From an uncultured Bacillaceae bacterium (GTDB lineage: Bacteria; Bacillota; Bacilli; Bacillales; Cytobacillaceae), in assembly GCA_937995745.1 (NCBI GenBank), contig CALKIU010000122.1, forward strand, positions 1-64,000: a stretch of 64,000 nt of DNA, given 5' to 3'. Shown here in pieces: positions 26,385 through 34,174 of the stretch (the first letter of the stretch is position 1; each line of letters opens with the position of its first letter). The notes beneath the pieces were generated by a model. That model ran no database searches, was not told the origin of the DNA, and worked only from the letters and a program-made list of their open reading frames with translations. The translations under genes and the position numbers were made by a program.

Positions 26385-26816
26385 CAAGGTCCGGAATAAA
26401 CGGCCGGGCAATAAATCTGTCTACAGCTTCGGGTACTTTGGCAAACCGGATTTTCATCATGTTGCTTGAAAAATTTTTTTCGTTGTGCAACAATGTGTGA
26501 AAGTGTTGAACCCTGCTATTTTGCACCAAGCGTGAGTCTGGCTGCTCTTTATCAATGGCAAGGATGAAAACGGGAAAATTTACTGAGAGATCTGTTTATA
26601 GGAAGGCGGAAAAAGCTGGCCTGTTTTCGGGGTCGGCTTTTCTTCCATCCAAAGCTTAAATTGTAAGAATATTTTAAATGATTTAACCTATTGCTTTTTT
26701 TACAACGTTTAGGTAAGGTTTAGATTATTAATTGAAATAGTGACAAATCTCCTCTCATAGAATATAATAAAAATACTTTAACGCTTAAAAGCGTTTAATC
26801 ATTAAAGTGAAAATAC
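26385..26816. other. Gene-free stretch between ytxH and aroA, with a palindrome
   Basis: No ytxJ or other gene is seen. It contains the ytxGH terminator (26610-26642), then a very A+T-rich stretch. A perfect palindrome AACGCTT-AA-AAGCGTT lies at 26780-26795, ending 21 nt before the -35 of the aroA promoter. It looks like an operator rather than a terminator because the loop is only 2 nt and no T-run follows. Confidence 0.5.
26610..26642 (+). terminator. Terminator of ytxGH
   Basis: AAAAGCTGGCC pairs with GGTCGGCTTTT (11 bp including two G-U pairs), followed by a T-rich end. Confidence 0.65.
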
Positions 26817-26845
26817 GTGACATTTTTTTTTAATTTTTATATAAT
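26817..26845 (+). promoter_or_regulatory. Sigma-A promoter for aroA
   Basis: GTGACA (26817-26822), 17-nt spacer, TATAAT (26840-26845). The leader to the aroA ATG is about 125 nt. Confidence 0.65.
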
Positions 26846-26976
26846 AACCCTAATTATAAAAGGCGAACCATTCACAGACATATAAGAAATGAAAGTCCCG
26901 GCAGCGGGAATTTTTCATTCGAGACAAGGGGTTTTCTTGTCTGTTAGAAAAAGAACAAGAAAAAGGTGGGAGGAAC

Positions 26977-28050
26977 ATGAGTAAAGAACTTGAAGAGCTA
27001 AGAGCCCGGGTCGATGAATTGAACATGCAAATATTAAATTTGATCAATGAAAGAGGAAGGCTTGTTAAGGAAATCGGCCGCATTAAAGGGCAGCAGGGAG
27101 TCAATCGCTATGACCCGGTCCGGGAACGGAAAATGCTCGATAAAATCTTGGAGAACAATGACGGACCGTTTGAAAAATCAACTTTGCAGCATTTGTTTAA
27201 AGAAATTTTCAAAGCCAGCTTGGAATTGCAAGAGGATGATCACCGGAAAGCATTGCTTGTTTCGCGTAAGAAACATCCGGACGATACCGTAATTGATATA
27301 AAGGGAACAAAAATCGGAAACGGAGAACCCCAGTTTATTTTTGGTCCCTGTGCCGTGGAATCGTACGAACAAGTGGCTGCGGTGGCAGAGGCTGTCAAAG
27401 CGAAAGGGTTGACTTTGCTTCGGGGCGGAGCATATAAGCCGAGAACATCTCCATATGACTTCCAAGGCCTTGGTCTCGAAGGTTTGAAAATTTTAAAACG
27501 GATTTCCGAAGAGTACGGGTTGGCCGTTATCAGCGAAATTGTCAGTCCGGCCGATGTGGAAATGGCTACCGAATATATTGATGTGATTCAAATCGGGGCC
27601 AGAAACATGCACAACTTTGAATTGCTCAAGGCCGTCGGTCAAGTGGATAAGCCTGTCCTGCTTAAAAGAGGGCTGGCCGCGACGATTGAAGAATTTATTA
27701 ATGCCGCCGAATACATCATGTCCCAAGGAAACGGAAAAATTATTCTGTGCGAACGCGGCATCCGTACGTACGAACGGGCGACGAGAAACACGTTGGACAT
27801 TACGGCCGTTCCGATTCTCAAACAGGAAACGCACTTGCCCGTTCTCGTCGACGTTACTCATTCAACGGGAAGAAGAGACCTCCTTCTTCCGGCGGCAAAA
27901 GCGGCTCTTGCCATCGGCGCCGATGGGATTATGGCCGAAGTTCATCCGGATCCGGCAGTTGCCCTTTCCGATTCACAGCAACAAATGGACCTTGAACAAT
28001 TTGACAAATTCATGGAAGGCCTCAGGGAAACGCCGTTTGTTAAAATATAA
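26977..28050 (+). CDS. aroA: Bifunctional DAHP synthase/chorismate mutase
   Basis: A 357-residue fusion that opens the shikimate pathway. Residues about 1-90 form an AroQ-type chorismate mutase (ELRARVDELNMQILNLINER and GRIKGQQG). Residues about 100-350 form a type I-beta DAHP synthase, with FIFGPCAVES, RGGAYKPRTSPYDFQG, IGARNMHNFELL and VDVTHSTGRRDLL. In B. subtilis the mutase part serves as the feedback sensor for prephenate and chorismate. The symbol follows B. subtilis usage (aroG elsewhere; not EPSP synthase). The ATG follows AGGTGGGAGG. Located before ccpA, as in B. subtilis. Confidence 0.95.
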   Translation: MSKELEELRARVDELNMQILNLINERGRLVKEIGRIKGQQGVNRYDPVRERKMLDKILENNDGPFEKSTLQHLFKEIFKASLELQEDDHRKALLVSRKKHPDDTVIDIKGTKIGNGEPQFIFGPCAVESYEQVAAVAEAVKAKGLTLLRGGAYKPRTSPYDFQGLGLEGLKILKRISEEYGLAVISEIVSPADVEMATEYIDVIQIGARNMHNFELLKAVGQVDKPVLLKRGLAATIEEFINAAEYIMSQGNGKIILCERGIRTYERATRNTLDITAVPILKQETHLPVLVDVTHSTGRRDLLLPAAKAALAIGADGIMAEVHPDPAVALSDSQQQMDLEQFDKFMEGLRETPFVKI

Positions 28051-28055
28051 ACTTC

Positions 28056-28087
28056 AACCTTCTGCTTGCGGGCAGAAGGTTTTTTTG
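28056..28087 (+). terminator. Terminator of aroA
   Basis: AACCTTCTGC pairs with GCAGAAGGTT around a short loop, followed by a run of seven T. Between here and the ccpA promoter (28088-28352) I see no gene. Confidence 0.88.
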
Positions 28088-28352
28088 CGATCGTCCGGCG
28101 GGCGGCAGAAAAAGGTTTAAGTCTTTTGTTTCCTGCAAATATTTATAATAGCAAGTCTAATCTTTGAGCGCCGATGGAAAGCCGGCTAAAAATTTCGCCG
28201 CCTGTTTTTGGAACGGCATCGGCGTTCATGGTTTTGCACGGTTTGACCGCGTTATATTTATTGCAGAACGGTGCGCTGTCAAGTTATATTAAAGACAAAA
28301 GTTCCCTCTTTGTTTTCGCGGAAATTTCCCGCAGATCGCCTTTGTTTCTTGT

Positions 28353-28381
28353 TTGGCATTTGTTTTTAACTTCACTATAAT
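28353..28381 (+). promoter_or_regulatory. Sigma-A promoter for ccpA
   Basis: TTGGCA (28353-28358), 17-nt spacer, TATAAT (28376-28381), 43 nt before the ccpA ATG. Confidence 0.75.
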
Positions 28382-28423
28382 GTTTTAGTAGGAATAAAGT
28401 ACGATAGTAAAGGAGCAGATTAT

Positions 28424-29446
28424 ATGAACAATGTAACAATATACGATGTGGCTCGTGAAGCCAATGTTTCCATGGCAACGGTTTCCCGTGTCGTAAACGG
28501 AAACCCGAATGTGAAACCGTCCACAAGGAAAAAAGTGCAAGAGGTTATTGAAAGGTTGGGATACCGTCCGAATGCCGTTGCCCGGGGCTTGGCCAGCAAG
28601 AAAACGACAACGGTCGGCGTGATTATCCCTGATATTTCCAGTACCATTTATGCAGAATTGGCCCGGGGAATCGAAGACATTGCCACGATGTATAAATACA
28701 ATATTATCTTGAGCAATTCCGACCAAAATAAAGATAAAGAGTTTCATCTTTTGAACACTATGCTTGCAAAACAAGTGGACGGCATCGTTTTTATGAGCGG
28801 AAATATAACCAAAGAACATGTTGCCGAATTTGAAAAATCTCCCGTGCCGATTGTTCTTGCCGGCTCGATTGCGGATTCGGAAAAGATTCCGTCTGTCAAT
28901 ATTGACAATGAAAAGGCCACTTATGATGCTGTATCCTTGTTTATTGAAAAAGGGCATACCAAAATCGCCATGGTTGTCGGTCCGCTCCATGAACCGATCA
29001 ACAAGGAGAAAAGGCTGAAAGGCTACAAAAAAGCATTGGAGGAAGCAGGCCTGGAGTTTAAGGAAGAGTATGTGGTTGAAGGCGATTATACTTATGAGTC
29101 CGGATTGGAAGCCGTAGAAAAACTTCTTGAGCTGGAAGACAGACCGACTGCCGTATATGTGGGTTCTGACGAAATGGCCGTCGGAGTCATTCAAGGCGCC
29201 AAGGATCACGGATTCCATATTCCGGATGATTTTGAAGTTATTTCGTCCGATAATACAAAGCTTGCCATGATGATACGACCTCAGCTGACGACTGTCGTTC
29301 AGCCTTTGTATGATATTGGAGCCGTTGCCATGCGTCTGTTAACAAAATTGATGAACAAGGAAGAAGTGTCCGATTTGCAAGTGATTCTTCCCCACAGGCT
29401 TGAAATGCGCAACTCGACAAGAGGTTTGCAAGAAACCGGAAAATAA
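28424..29446 (+). CDS. ccpA: Catabolite control protein A
   Basis: A 340-residue LacI/GalR regulator. The HTH is TIYDVAREANVSMATVSRVV (about 4-23), with hinge RPNAVARGLASKKT. The periplasmic-binding-protein-like domain (60-330) includes the corepressor-contact region. CcpA with seryl-phosphorylated HPr binds cre sites and is the global carbon catabolite regulator. The ATG follows AAAGGAG. It lies next to motPS and acuABC, the same arrangement as in B. subtilis. Confidence 0.96.
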   Translation: MNNVTIYDVAREANVSMATVSRVVNGNPNVKPSTRKKVQEVIERLGYRPNAVARGLASKKTTTVGVIIPDISSTIYAELARGIEDIATMYKYNIILSNSDQNKDKEFHLLNTMLAKQVDGIVFMSGNITKEHVAEFEKSPVPIVLAGSIADSEKIPSVNIDNEKATYDAVSLFIEKGHTKIAMVVGPLHEPINKEKRLKGYKKALEEAGLEFKEEYVVEGDYTYESGLEAVEKLLELEDRPTAVYVGSDEMAVGVIQGAKDHGFHIPDDFEVISSDNTKLAMMIRPQLTTVVQPLYDIGAVAMRLLTKLMNKEEVSDLQVILPHRLEMRNSTRGLQETGK

Positions 29447-29588
29447 TATATTTTTTACAGGGTCTCCCGGCTGAAAAATCGCGGTGCAACCGCCGATATA
29501 AAAAATAGCTAATGAGCGGGCCGCAGCCGTTTTACGCTCAGGTGCAATCATGCGGCTTTCAGACAATGGATACAAGCTGGGAGGACCT

Positions 29589-30398
29589 ATGAAAAAATTT
29601 GATGCATTGACACCGCTTGGCCTGCTTGCCGGTGTCGTTCTTGTTTGTTATGGAATCATTGTAAACGGCGGAATAGACAATTTTTTGACCTTTATTGATA
29701 TTGCTTCCATTATTATTGTATTGGGCGGCGTTACCGCAGCCCTTTTGGTCAGCTTTCCGTTGAAAGACATCAGACATTTGTTCACCGTTTCCAAGCAGGC
29801 TTTTATTACGGAAAAATATGACAGAAATGAATTGATCGGCACGTTTGTTCAACTCTCAATGAAAGCGAGAAGAGAAGGAATTTTGTCCTTGGAAGAGGAA
29901 TTGGAAAATTTGGACGACCCTTTTCTCCGCCGCGGCCTGTTGCTCGTCATTGACGGTATCGAGCCGGACGTTATTTCAGATATTATGCAGGCAGAGATTT
30001 CCGCCATGGAAGAACGCCACCGCAAGGGAAGACATTTGTTGGAGCGTGCCGGCGAGTATTCTCCTGCCTGGGGGATGACCGGTACGTTAATCGGTCTTGT
30101 TCTGATGCTTAACAATATAGATAAACCCGAACAGCTCGGACCGAGCATGGCGGTGGCCATTTTGACAACGTTGTACGGTGTGGTGCTGGCCAATCTCGTT
30201 TTCATTCCCCTTTCTGTGAAATTGGCCCGCAAAACGGATGAAGAAGTTTTTTTAAAACAACTTATGATCGAAGGGATTATCGGGGTACAGTCGGGAGAAA
30301 ATCCGCGGCTTTTGGAAGAAAAATTGAGCGCCTTCCTTTCTGAAAAGGAACGTTCGGCAAGAACCGCAGCAAAGGGGGCTGCGGAACATGAGGTATAA
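29589..30398 (+). CDS. motP: Flagellar stator subunit MotP
   Basis: A 269-residue MotA/ExbB-type stator subunit with four membrane helices (about 10-30, 35-55, 150-172, 182-205). A large cytoplasmic loop (about 60-145) contacts the rotor switch. The motif GMTGTLIGLVLML marks the third helix. With MotS it forms a sodium-driven stator in the cytoplasmic membrane. The ATG at 29589 follows GGGAGG. motS overlaps its end by 11 bp. Confidence 0.93.
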   Translation: MKKFDALTPLGLLAGVVLVCYGIIVNGGIDNFLTFIDIASIIIVLGGVTAALLVSFPLKDIRHLFTVSKQAFITEKYDRNELIGTFVQLSMKARREGILSLEEELENLDDPFLRRGLLLVIDGIEPDVISDIMQAEISAMEERHRKGRHLLERAGEYSPAWGMTGTLIGLVLMLNNIDKPEQLGPSMAVAILTTLYGVVLANLVFIPLSVKLARKTDEEVFLKQLMIEGIIGVQSGENPRLLEEKLSAFLSEKERSARTAAKGAAEHEV

Positions 30399-31131
30399 GA
30401 GGTATAAAAGGAAAAAGGCCGAGTCTCATAAAAGTTCCGCCTCTCGCTGGATGGTCACTTTTACTGATTTAACTATGCTCATCCTCGTATTTTTTGTGTT
30501 GATGTTTGCCATGTCGCAAATCGATTTGGTGAAATTTAAAGCAATTGCCGAATCTTATGCCAACAGGCAAATTTTGGATTTTTATCCATCACTTGTGCCG
30601 GGGGATAAAGAAGGCTCAGGGGATGAAGTGCTGCCCGATGAGGGCGTAATAATGAGTTTGGAGGATCTGGTTGAATATATTAGAAAATATCTGGAAACTA
30701 AAGGGTTGGAAGATTTGATTATAGCGAACCGGACAGAACGGGGTGTGGTCATCGTCCTACAGGAACAGGTGCTTTTTGAAACAGGGGAGGCCGAAATAAA
30801 AGAAGAGGCCACTGATTTCTTGGATAGTGTCGGCCAGGCGTTACAGAATCTTCCCAATATGGTCAAAGTAGAAGGCCACACCGATGATCGGCCGATCAGC
30901 ACTTACCGGTACCCTTCAAACTGGGAGCTTTCCACGGCTCGTGCAAGCAGTGTGATCCGCTATTTGACGGAAAAGCACGGTTTGGACAGCAAACGGTTTA
31001 TTGCCGTGGGATATGGGGAAACCCGTCCGGTAGCGCCCAATACGTCGCCGGAAAACTGGCAGAAAAACCGGCGTGTGGAAATTGTCATCATGGACCCCGC
31101 CTTTACCGATGAAGAAATATTGGATTCATAA
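30388..31131 (+). CDS. motS: Flagellar stator subunit MotS
   Basis: A 247-residue MotB-type subunit. The single membrane helix MVTFTDLTMLILVFFVLMFA carries the ion-binding Asp27. A plug/linker follows, then an OmpA-like peptidoglycan-binding domain (about 125-240) with VEGHTDDRPIS and LSTARASSVIRYL. Sodium specificity is inferred from the ccpA-linked MotPS position in Bacillus. The ATG follows AAAGGGGG and overlaps motP. Confidence 0.93.
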   Translation: MRYKRYKRKKAESHKSSASRWMVTFTDLTMLILVFFVLMFAMSQIDLVKFKAIAESYANRQILDFYPSLVPGDKEGSGDEVLPDEGVIMSLEDLVEYIRKYLETKGLEDLIIANRTERGVVIVLQEQVLFETGEAEIKEEATDFLDSVGQALQNLPNMVKVEGHTDDRPISTYRYPSNWELSTARASSVIRYLTEKHGLDSKRFIAVGYGETRPVAPNTSPENWQKNRRVEIVIMDPAFTDEEILDS

Positions 31132-31256
31132 AGGATGCGGGGAGTTATTGAGGGGGATCGGGCGCAAAGAGGGCGAAATGAGCCGGCGGATTCGTTGTTG
31201 TTCCTATTTTGCCGAAAAACGTTGCTTGCATTGCCGCCCCTCATTTTATGCAAAAG

Positions 31257-31285
31257 AAAAAAGCTGCTTTCCGCAGCTTTTTTTG
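31257..31285. terminator. Shared terminator of motPS and acuABC
   Basis: AAAAAGCTGC pairs with GCAGCTTTTT around TTTCC. T-runs exist on both strands; the convergent acuC stop is 3 nt away. Confidence 0.82.
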
Positions 31286-31287
31286 AT

Positions 31288-32466
31288 TCAGGTTTGCCGT
31301 GTTTTTTCTCCGGCCGTTTTTCTAATCGGATGCAACGCTTTTTCCATAGTTTTTTTGTTTTTTTCGGTAATTTCTTTTTTCCGCGGAACGGGGGGATACA
31401 AATTTTCAGGGTCGTCCCATTGAAAAGGCAAGGAAACTTCGGCCTCTTTTTGCCATTTTTCAAGCCACGATAAAGGCAAATGTTCTAAATGATTTGAATA
31501 TTCCGTCATTTCTAACCATACGAGCGCCCATGCTCTCGGAACGACGCGCCATATATCATAACCGCCGCCTCCGACGGCTATCCATCTGCCTCCGCAATAT
31601 TGATGGGCGATTTGATGGGCGATTTTCGGAATCTCTCTGTAAAGCTTGATTGTGCCCGACAAATGGGTAAGAGGGTCGTAATAATGGGCATCCGCGCCGT
31701 TCTGGGTTAATATGACATCCGGTTTGAACCAGGCGGCAATTTCTTCAAACGCCGTTTTGTACACTTCCAGGAACGATTCATCTTCCGTAAATGCATCGAC
31801 GGGGACGTTGAAGGAATATCCGTATCCTTTTCCAAATCCTCTTTCATTGATATTGCCCGTGCCCGGAAAAAGATATCTTCCGGTCTCATGGATGGAAAGG
31901 GTGCAAACATCCGGATCGTCATAAAACGCCCATTGGACCCCGTCGCCGTGATGGGCATCGGTGTCGACATACATAACACGGGCGCCGTATTTTTCCTGTA
32001 AATATTTGATTGCGACGGAGCAATCATTATAGATGCAAAATCCGGAAGCTTTTCCTTTGAAGCCGTGATGCAGTCCGCCCCCCAAGTGGAGGGCATGGTC
32101 GGCTTTTCCCGTCATTACGCAGTCGGCTGCGGTTAAAGTGCCGCCCACCAAGAGCGCGGCGGCCTCATGCATTCCGGGAAAAGCGGGCGTATCCTCTGTA
32201 CCGAGCCCGTAATGTTCGGCCAATTCCTGCCGCAATTCACCCCGTCCGGCCTTTTTGACAGCGTCTATGTATTCGGGAAGATGGACGAGCTTCAGCTCTT
32301 CATCGCTTGCCATTCTTGGTTCCACAATGTCTTCCGGCTGAAGGGCGTTCATTTCTTTCAGCAAATCGACAGTTAATCTCAGCCGTAACGGGTTAAAAGG
32401 ATGCTCTTCATGGAATTTGTATTTTAACTGGTTTTCAGAAAAAACAAATATTGCTTCTTTTTTCAT
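31288..32466 (-). CDS. acuC: AcuC, class I-type protein deacetylase
   Basis: A 392-residue zinc-dependent deacetylase of the histone deacetylase fold. Active-site elements are visible: GGGLHHGF (His pair), VDTDAHHGDGVQ (metal Asp and His), HETGRYLFPGTG and QNGADAHYYDPL (metal Asp). In B. subtilis AcuC removes the acetyl group that AcuA puts on acyl-CoA synthetase, switching it on again. The ATG at 32466 overlaps the acuB stop (ATGA), so translation is coupled; GGGGAG precedes it. Last gene of acuABC. Confidence 0.94.
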   Translation of the reverse strand: MKKEAIFVFSENQLKYKFHEEHPFNPLRLRLTVDLLKEMNALQPEDIVEPRMASDEELKLVHLPEYIDAVKKAGRGELRQELAEHYGLGTEDTPAFPGMHEAAALLVGGTLTAADCVMTGKADHALHLGGGLHHGFKGKASGFCIYNDCSVAIKYLQEKYGARVMYVDTDAHHGDGVQWAFYDDPDVCTLSIHETGRYLFPGTGNINERGFGKGYGYSFNVPVDAFTEDESFLEVYKTAFEEIAAWFKPDVILTQNGADAHYYDPLTHLSGTIKLYREIPKIAHQIAHQYCGGRWIAVGGGGYDIWRVVPRAWALVWLEMTEYSNHLEHLPLSWLEKWQKEAEVSLPFQWDDPENLYPPVPRKKEITEKNKKTMEKALHPIRKTAGEKTRQT

Positions 32467-33110
32467 GATAAGCTCCCCGAAAAATGCGGCCACTGTACTT
32501 CATGGCCGTTCTTTTTTAAATCGGCGATGATTTTGCCGGGATTTATCGTTTGCACCCGGATGACCATGATTTTATAGTTCTCATCTTTCTTGTCCGGATG
32601 GACGAGGATGCTCAAAATGTTGACATGATGTTTTTCAATGCACGAGACGACTTCGCTGATTTTGCCCTGTACGTTGGGAACTTTTATTTCAATTCGTGAA
32701 CTTGGCCAATGGACTCCCGTCAATTGGACCAAGGTATGAAAAATGTCTGTTTCCGTGATGATGCCCACCAATTTTTCGCCGCTGACAATGGGCAGACAGC
32801 CGATCTTTTTTTCGTAAAAAATAGCGGCCACTTCTTCGACAAAATCGAGCGGGTGTCCCGTAATCAAATCCGTTTTCATAATGGAAGATAGAGGTTTGTC
32901 CAAGATGTTGTCCTTTTCATCGTGAAGAAGGCTTGAAGGGCCCGCCTCTTTCAAATCCCTGTCCGTGACAAGGCCGATGAGACGGCGTTTTTCGTCTGTA
33001 ATGGGAATATGTCTGATGTTGTTTTCGTTCATGACGCGGATGGCGTCTCTCAGTGAATGGTCTTTTGAGAGAGAAATCACGTCCCTCTTCATGATTTCTT
33101 CAACAATCAT
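32463..33110 (-). CDS. acuB: AcuB, CBS-pair/ACT protein
   Basis: A 215-residue regulator with two CBS domains (about 7-60 and 78-130; MKRDVISLSKDHSLRDAIRV and ILDKPLSSIMKTDL) and a C-terminal ACT-like domain (about 138-205). CBS pairs bind adenine nucleotides, so it may sense energy charge. Its exact role in acetoin/acetate use is not settled even in B. subtilis. Start follows GGGAGGG. Confidence 0.92.
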   Translation of the reverse strand: MIVEEIMKRDVISLSKDHSLRDAIRVMNENNIRHIPITDEKRRLIGLVTDRDLKEAGPSSLLHDEKDNILDKPLSSIMKTDLITGHPLDFVEEVAAIFYEKKIGCLPIVSGEKLVGIITETDIFHTLVQLTGVHWPSSRIEIKVPNVQGKISEVVSCIEKHHVNILSILVHPDKKDENYKIMVIRVQTINPGKIIADLKKNGHEVQWPHFSGSLS

Positions 33111-33148
33111 GTTTTTCCCTCCCGAATTGGGGATTTTGTTCTAAAATG

Positions 33149-33781
33149 TCAGCACAATTGCCTGTTTTTGAAACGGAGGCGATCAAACTTTTGAACGGAT
33201 TCGTCTGTAACTCTTTTCCCGATTCTGGCCATCAAACAGTTGGCCGGATGGGAACAGATTTCCGGGTCATCTGTCGCATATCTTTTTAAACCGCCGGAAT
33301 TCATGAGTTTTTCCAGCATCCCCCGGTATTCCCAGACGGTTAAGCCCGTGCCTTTCAAGTCCCAATGCCAATAATATTCCGTAGTGATGATGATATAATC
33401 TTCCATGGCATCGTCCATAAGGGAAACATGGAGAAGCGTTTTTCCCACGGATAATCCTCTGAATTTAGGAATGACTTCAATGGCTCCAAGCTCGATTAAA
33501 TTTTCCATGTTTCCCTCGGACCAGCGTTCGAGGGGATCCGGGTAGTGGAACGTGATGTAGCCGACGATTACATCGCCGTCCCTGGCGATGATAATCCGCC
33601 CTTCCGGAAAGCCTGCTATTTTCATAAGGGCTTTATGCTGCTGTTTTGGAGTGCGGAAGGAAGTCAAATCTTCATGAAATTTCAATTGCGCCAGTTTTTC
33701 CGGCGATACCGGCCCTTCAATCACCAGTTTTCCGTGAGGGGTATTCAATTCTTTTGCATAATATGTTTTGATGTGTTTCAC
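33149..33781 (-). CDS. acuA: AcuA, GNAT protein acetyltransferase
   Basis: A 210-residue GNAT enzyme that acetylates the catalytic Lys of AMP-forming acyl-CoA synthetases, shutting them off. The acetyl-CoA-binding segment is about FRGLSVGKTLLHV; IIARDGDVIVGYITF is the central strand pair. GTG at 33781 gives VKHIKTYYAKEL and the same length as B. subtilis AcuA; GGCGGTGG precedes it. A GTG at 33790 is possible. acsA, which faces acuA in B. subtilis, is absent here. Confidence 0.92.
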   Translation of the reverse strand: MKHIKTYYAKELNTPHGKLVIEGPVSPEKLAQLKFHEDLTSFRTPKQQHKALMKIAGFPEGRIIIARDGDVIVGYITFHYPDPLERWSEGNMENLIELGAIEVIPKFRGLSVGKTLLHVSLMDDAMEDYIIITTEYYWHWDLKGTGLTVWEYRGMLEKLMNSGGLKRYATDDPEICSHPANCLMARIGKRVTDESVQKFDRLRFKNRQLC

Positions 33782-33796
33782 GCCGCCCACCGCCTG

Positions 33797-33840
33797 TATA
33801 TTTATTCACATGCAAGAGTATATTTATTCACATGCAAGAG
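33797..33840. repeat. Tandem 22-bp direct repeat upstream of acuA
   Basis: Two identical 22-bp units (33797-33818 and 33819-33840). On the minus strand each contains GCATGTGAATAAATATA. They lie 16-59 bp upstream of the acuA start, where an operator would act. Resemblance to the ArgR/AhrC half-site TGAATWWWWAT is partial. Confidence 0.8.
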
Positions 33841-34094
33841 AGGTTTAGGTTTATAACGGAAAAGAACTTCGTCAATGTTAGACATTTTTCTTATTTTACA
33901 TTGTAACGCAAAAATGATGAAAAAAGAAGAAAATTTTTATAAAAATTGTGAAAATAAAGAAAATTAACTCTTTAAATCCGGTACGCAAAATTTCGTTGCG
34001 TCCGGCTTCATGAATAGGTATTGTTTTAATTTGTTTGGAAGCATATGCTGATTGCTTCAAATTATGAATGCAATTTCCGTGAAATTTTTTAAAG
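33841..34094. other. A+T-rich stretch between acuA and the PBP terminator
   Basis: No gene seen. The acuABC promoter should be here on the minus strand: a TTGACG near 33873-33878 is present, but a TATAAA follows at only 14 nt, so I do not call it. No clear cre box was found by eye. Confidence 0.4.
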
Positions 34095-34142
34095 AAAAAA
34101 AGCCGTCTGCGGAATTCATTCCCCTTTTCAAGCAGACGGCTC
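34095..34142 (-). terminator. Terminator of the penicillin-binding protein gene
   Basis: AGCCGTCTGC (34101-34110) pairs with GCAGACGGCT (ending 34141). On the minus strand a run of seven T follows the stem. Confidence 0.85.
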
Positions 34143-34174
34143 TATGATGAGTGGATTGGGCGGGACAATCGTCC

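Noticed and set aside
28174..28380. 68-codon plus-strand frame before ccpA
   Set aside because: It runs through the ccpA promoter and has no Shine-Dalgarno sequence.
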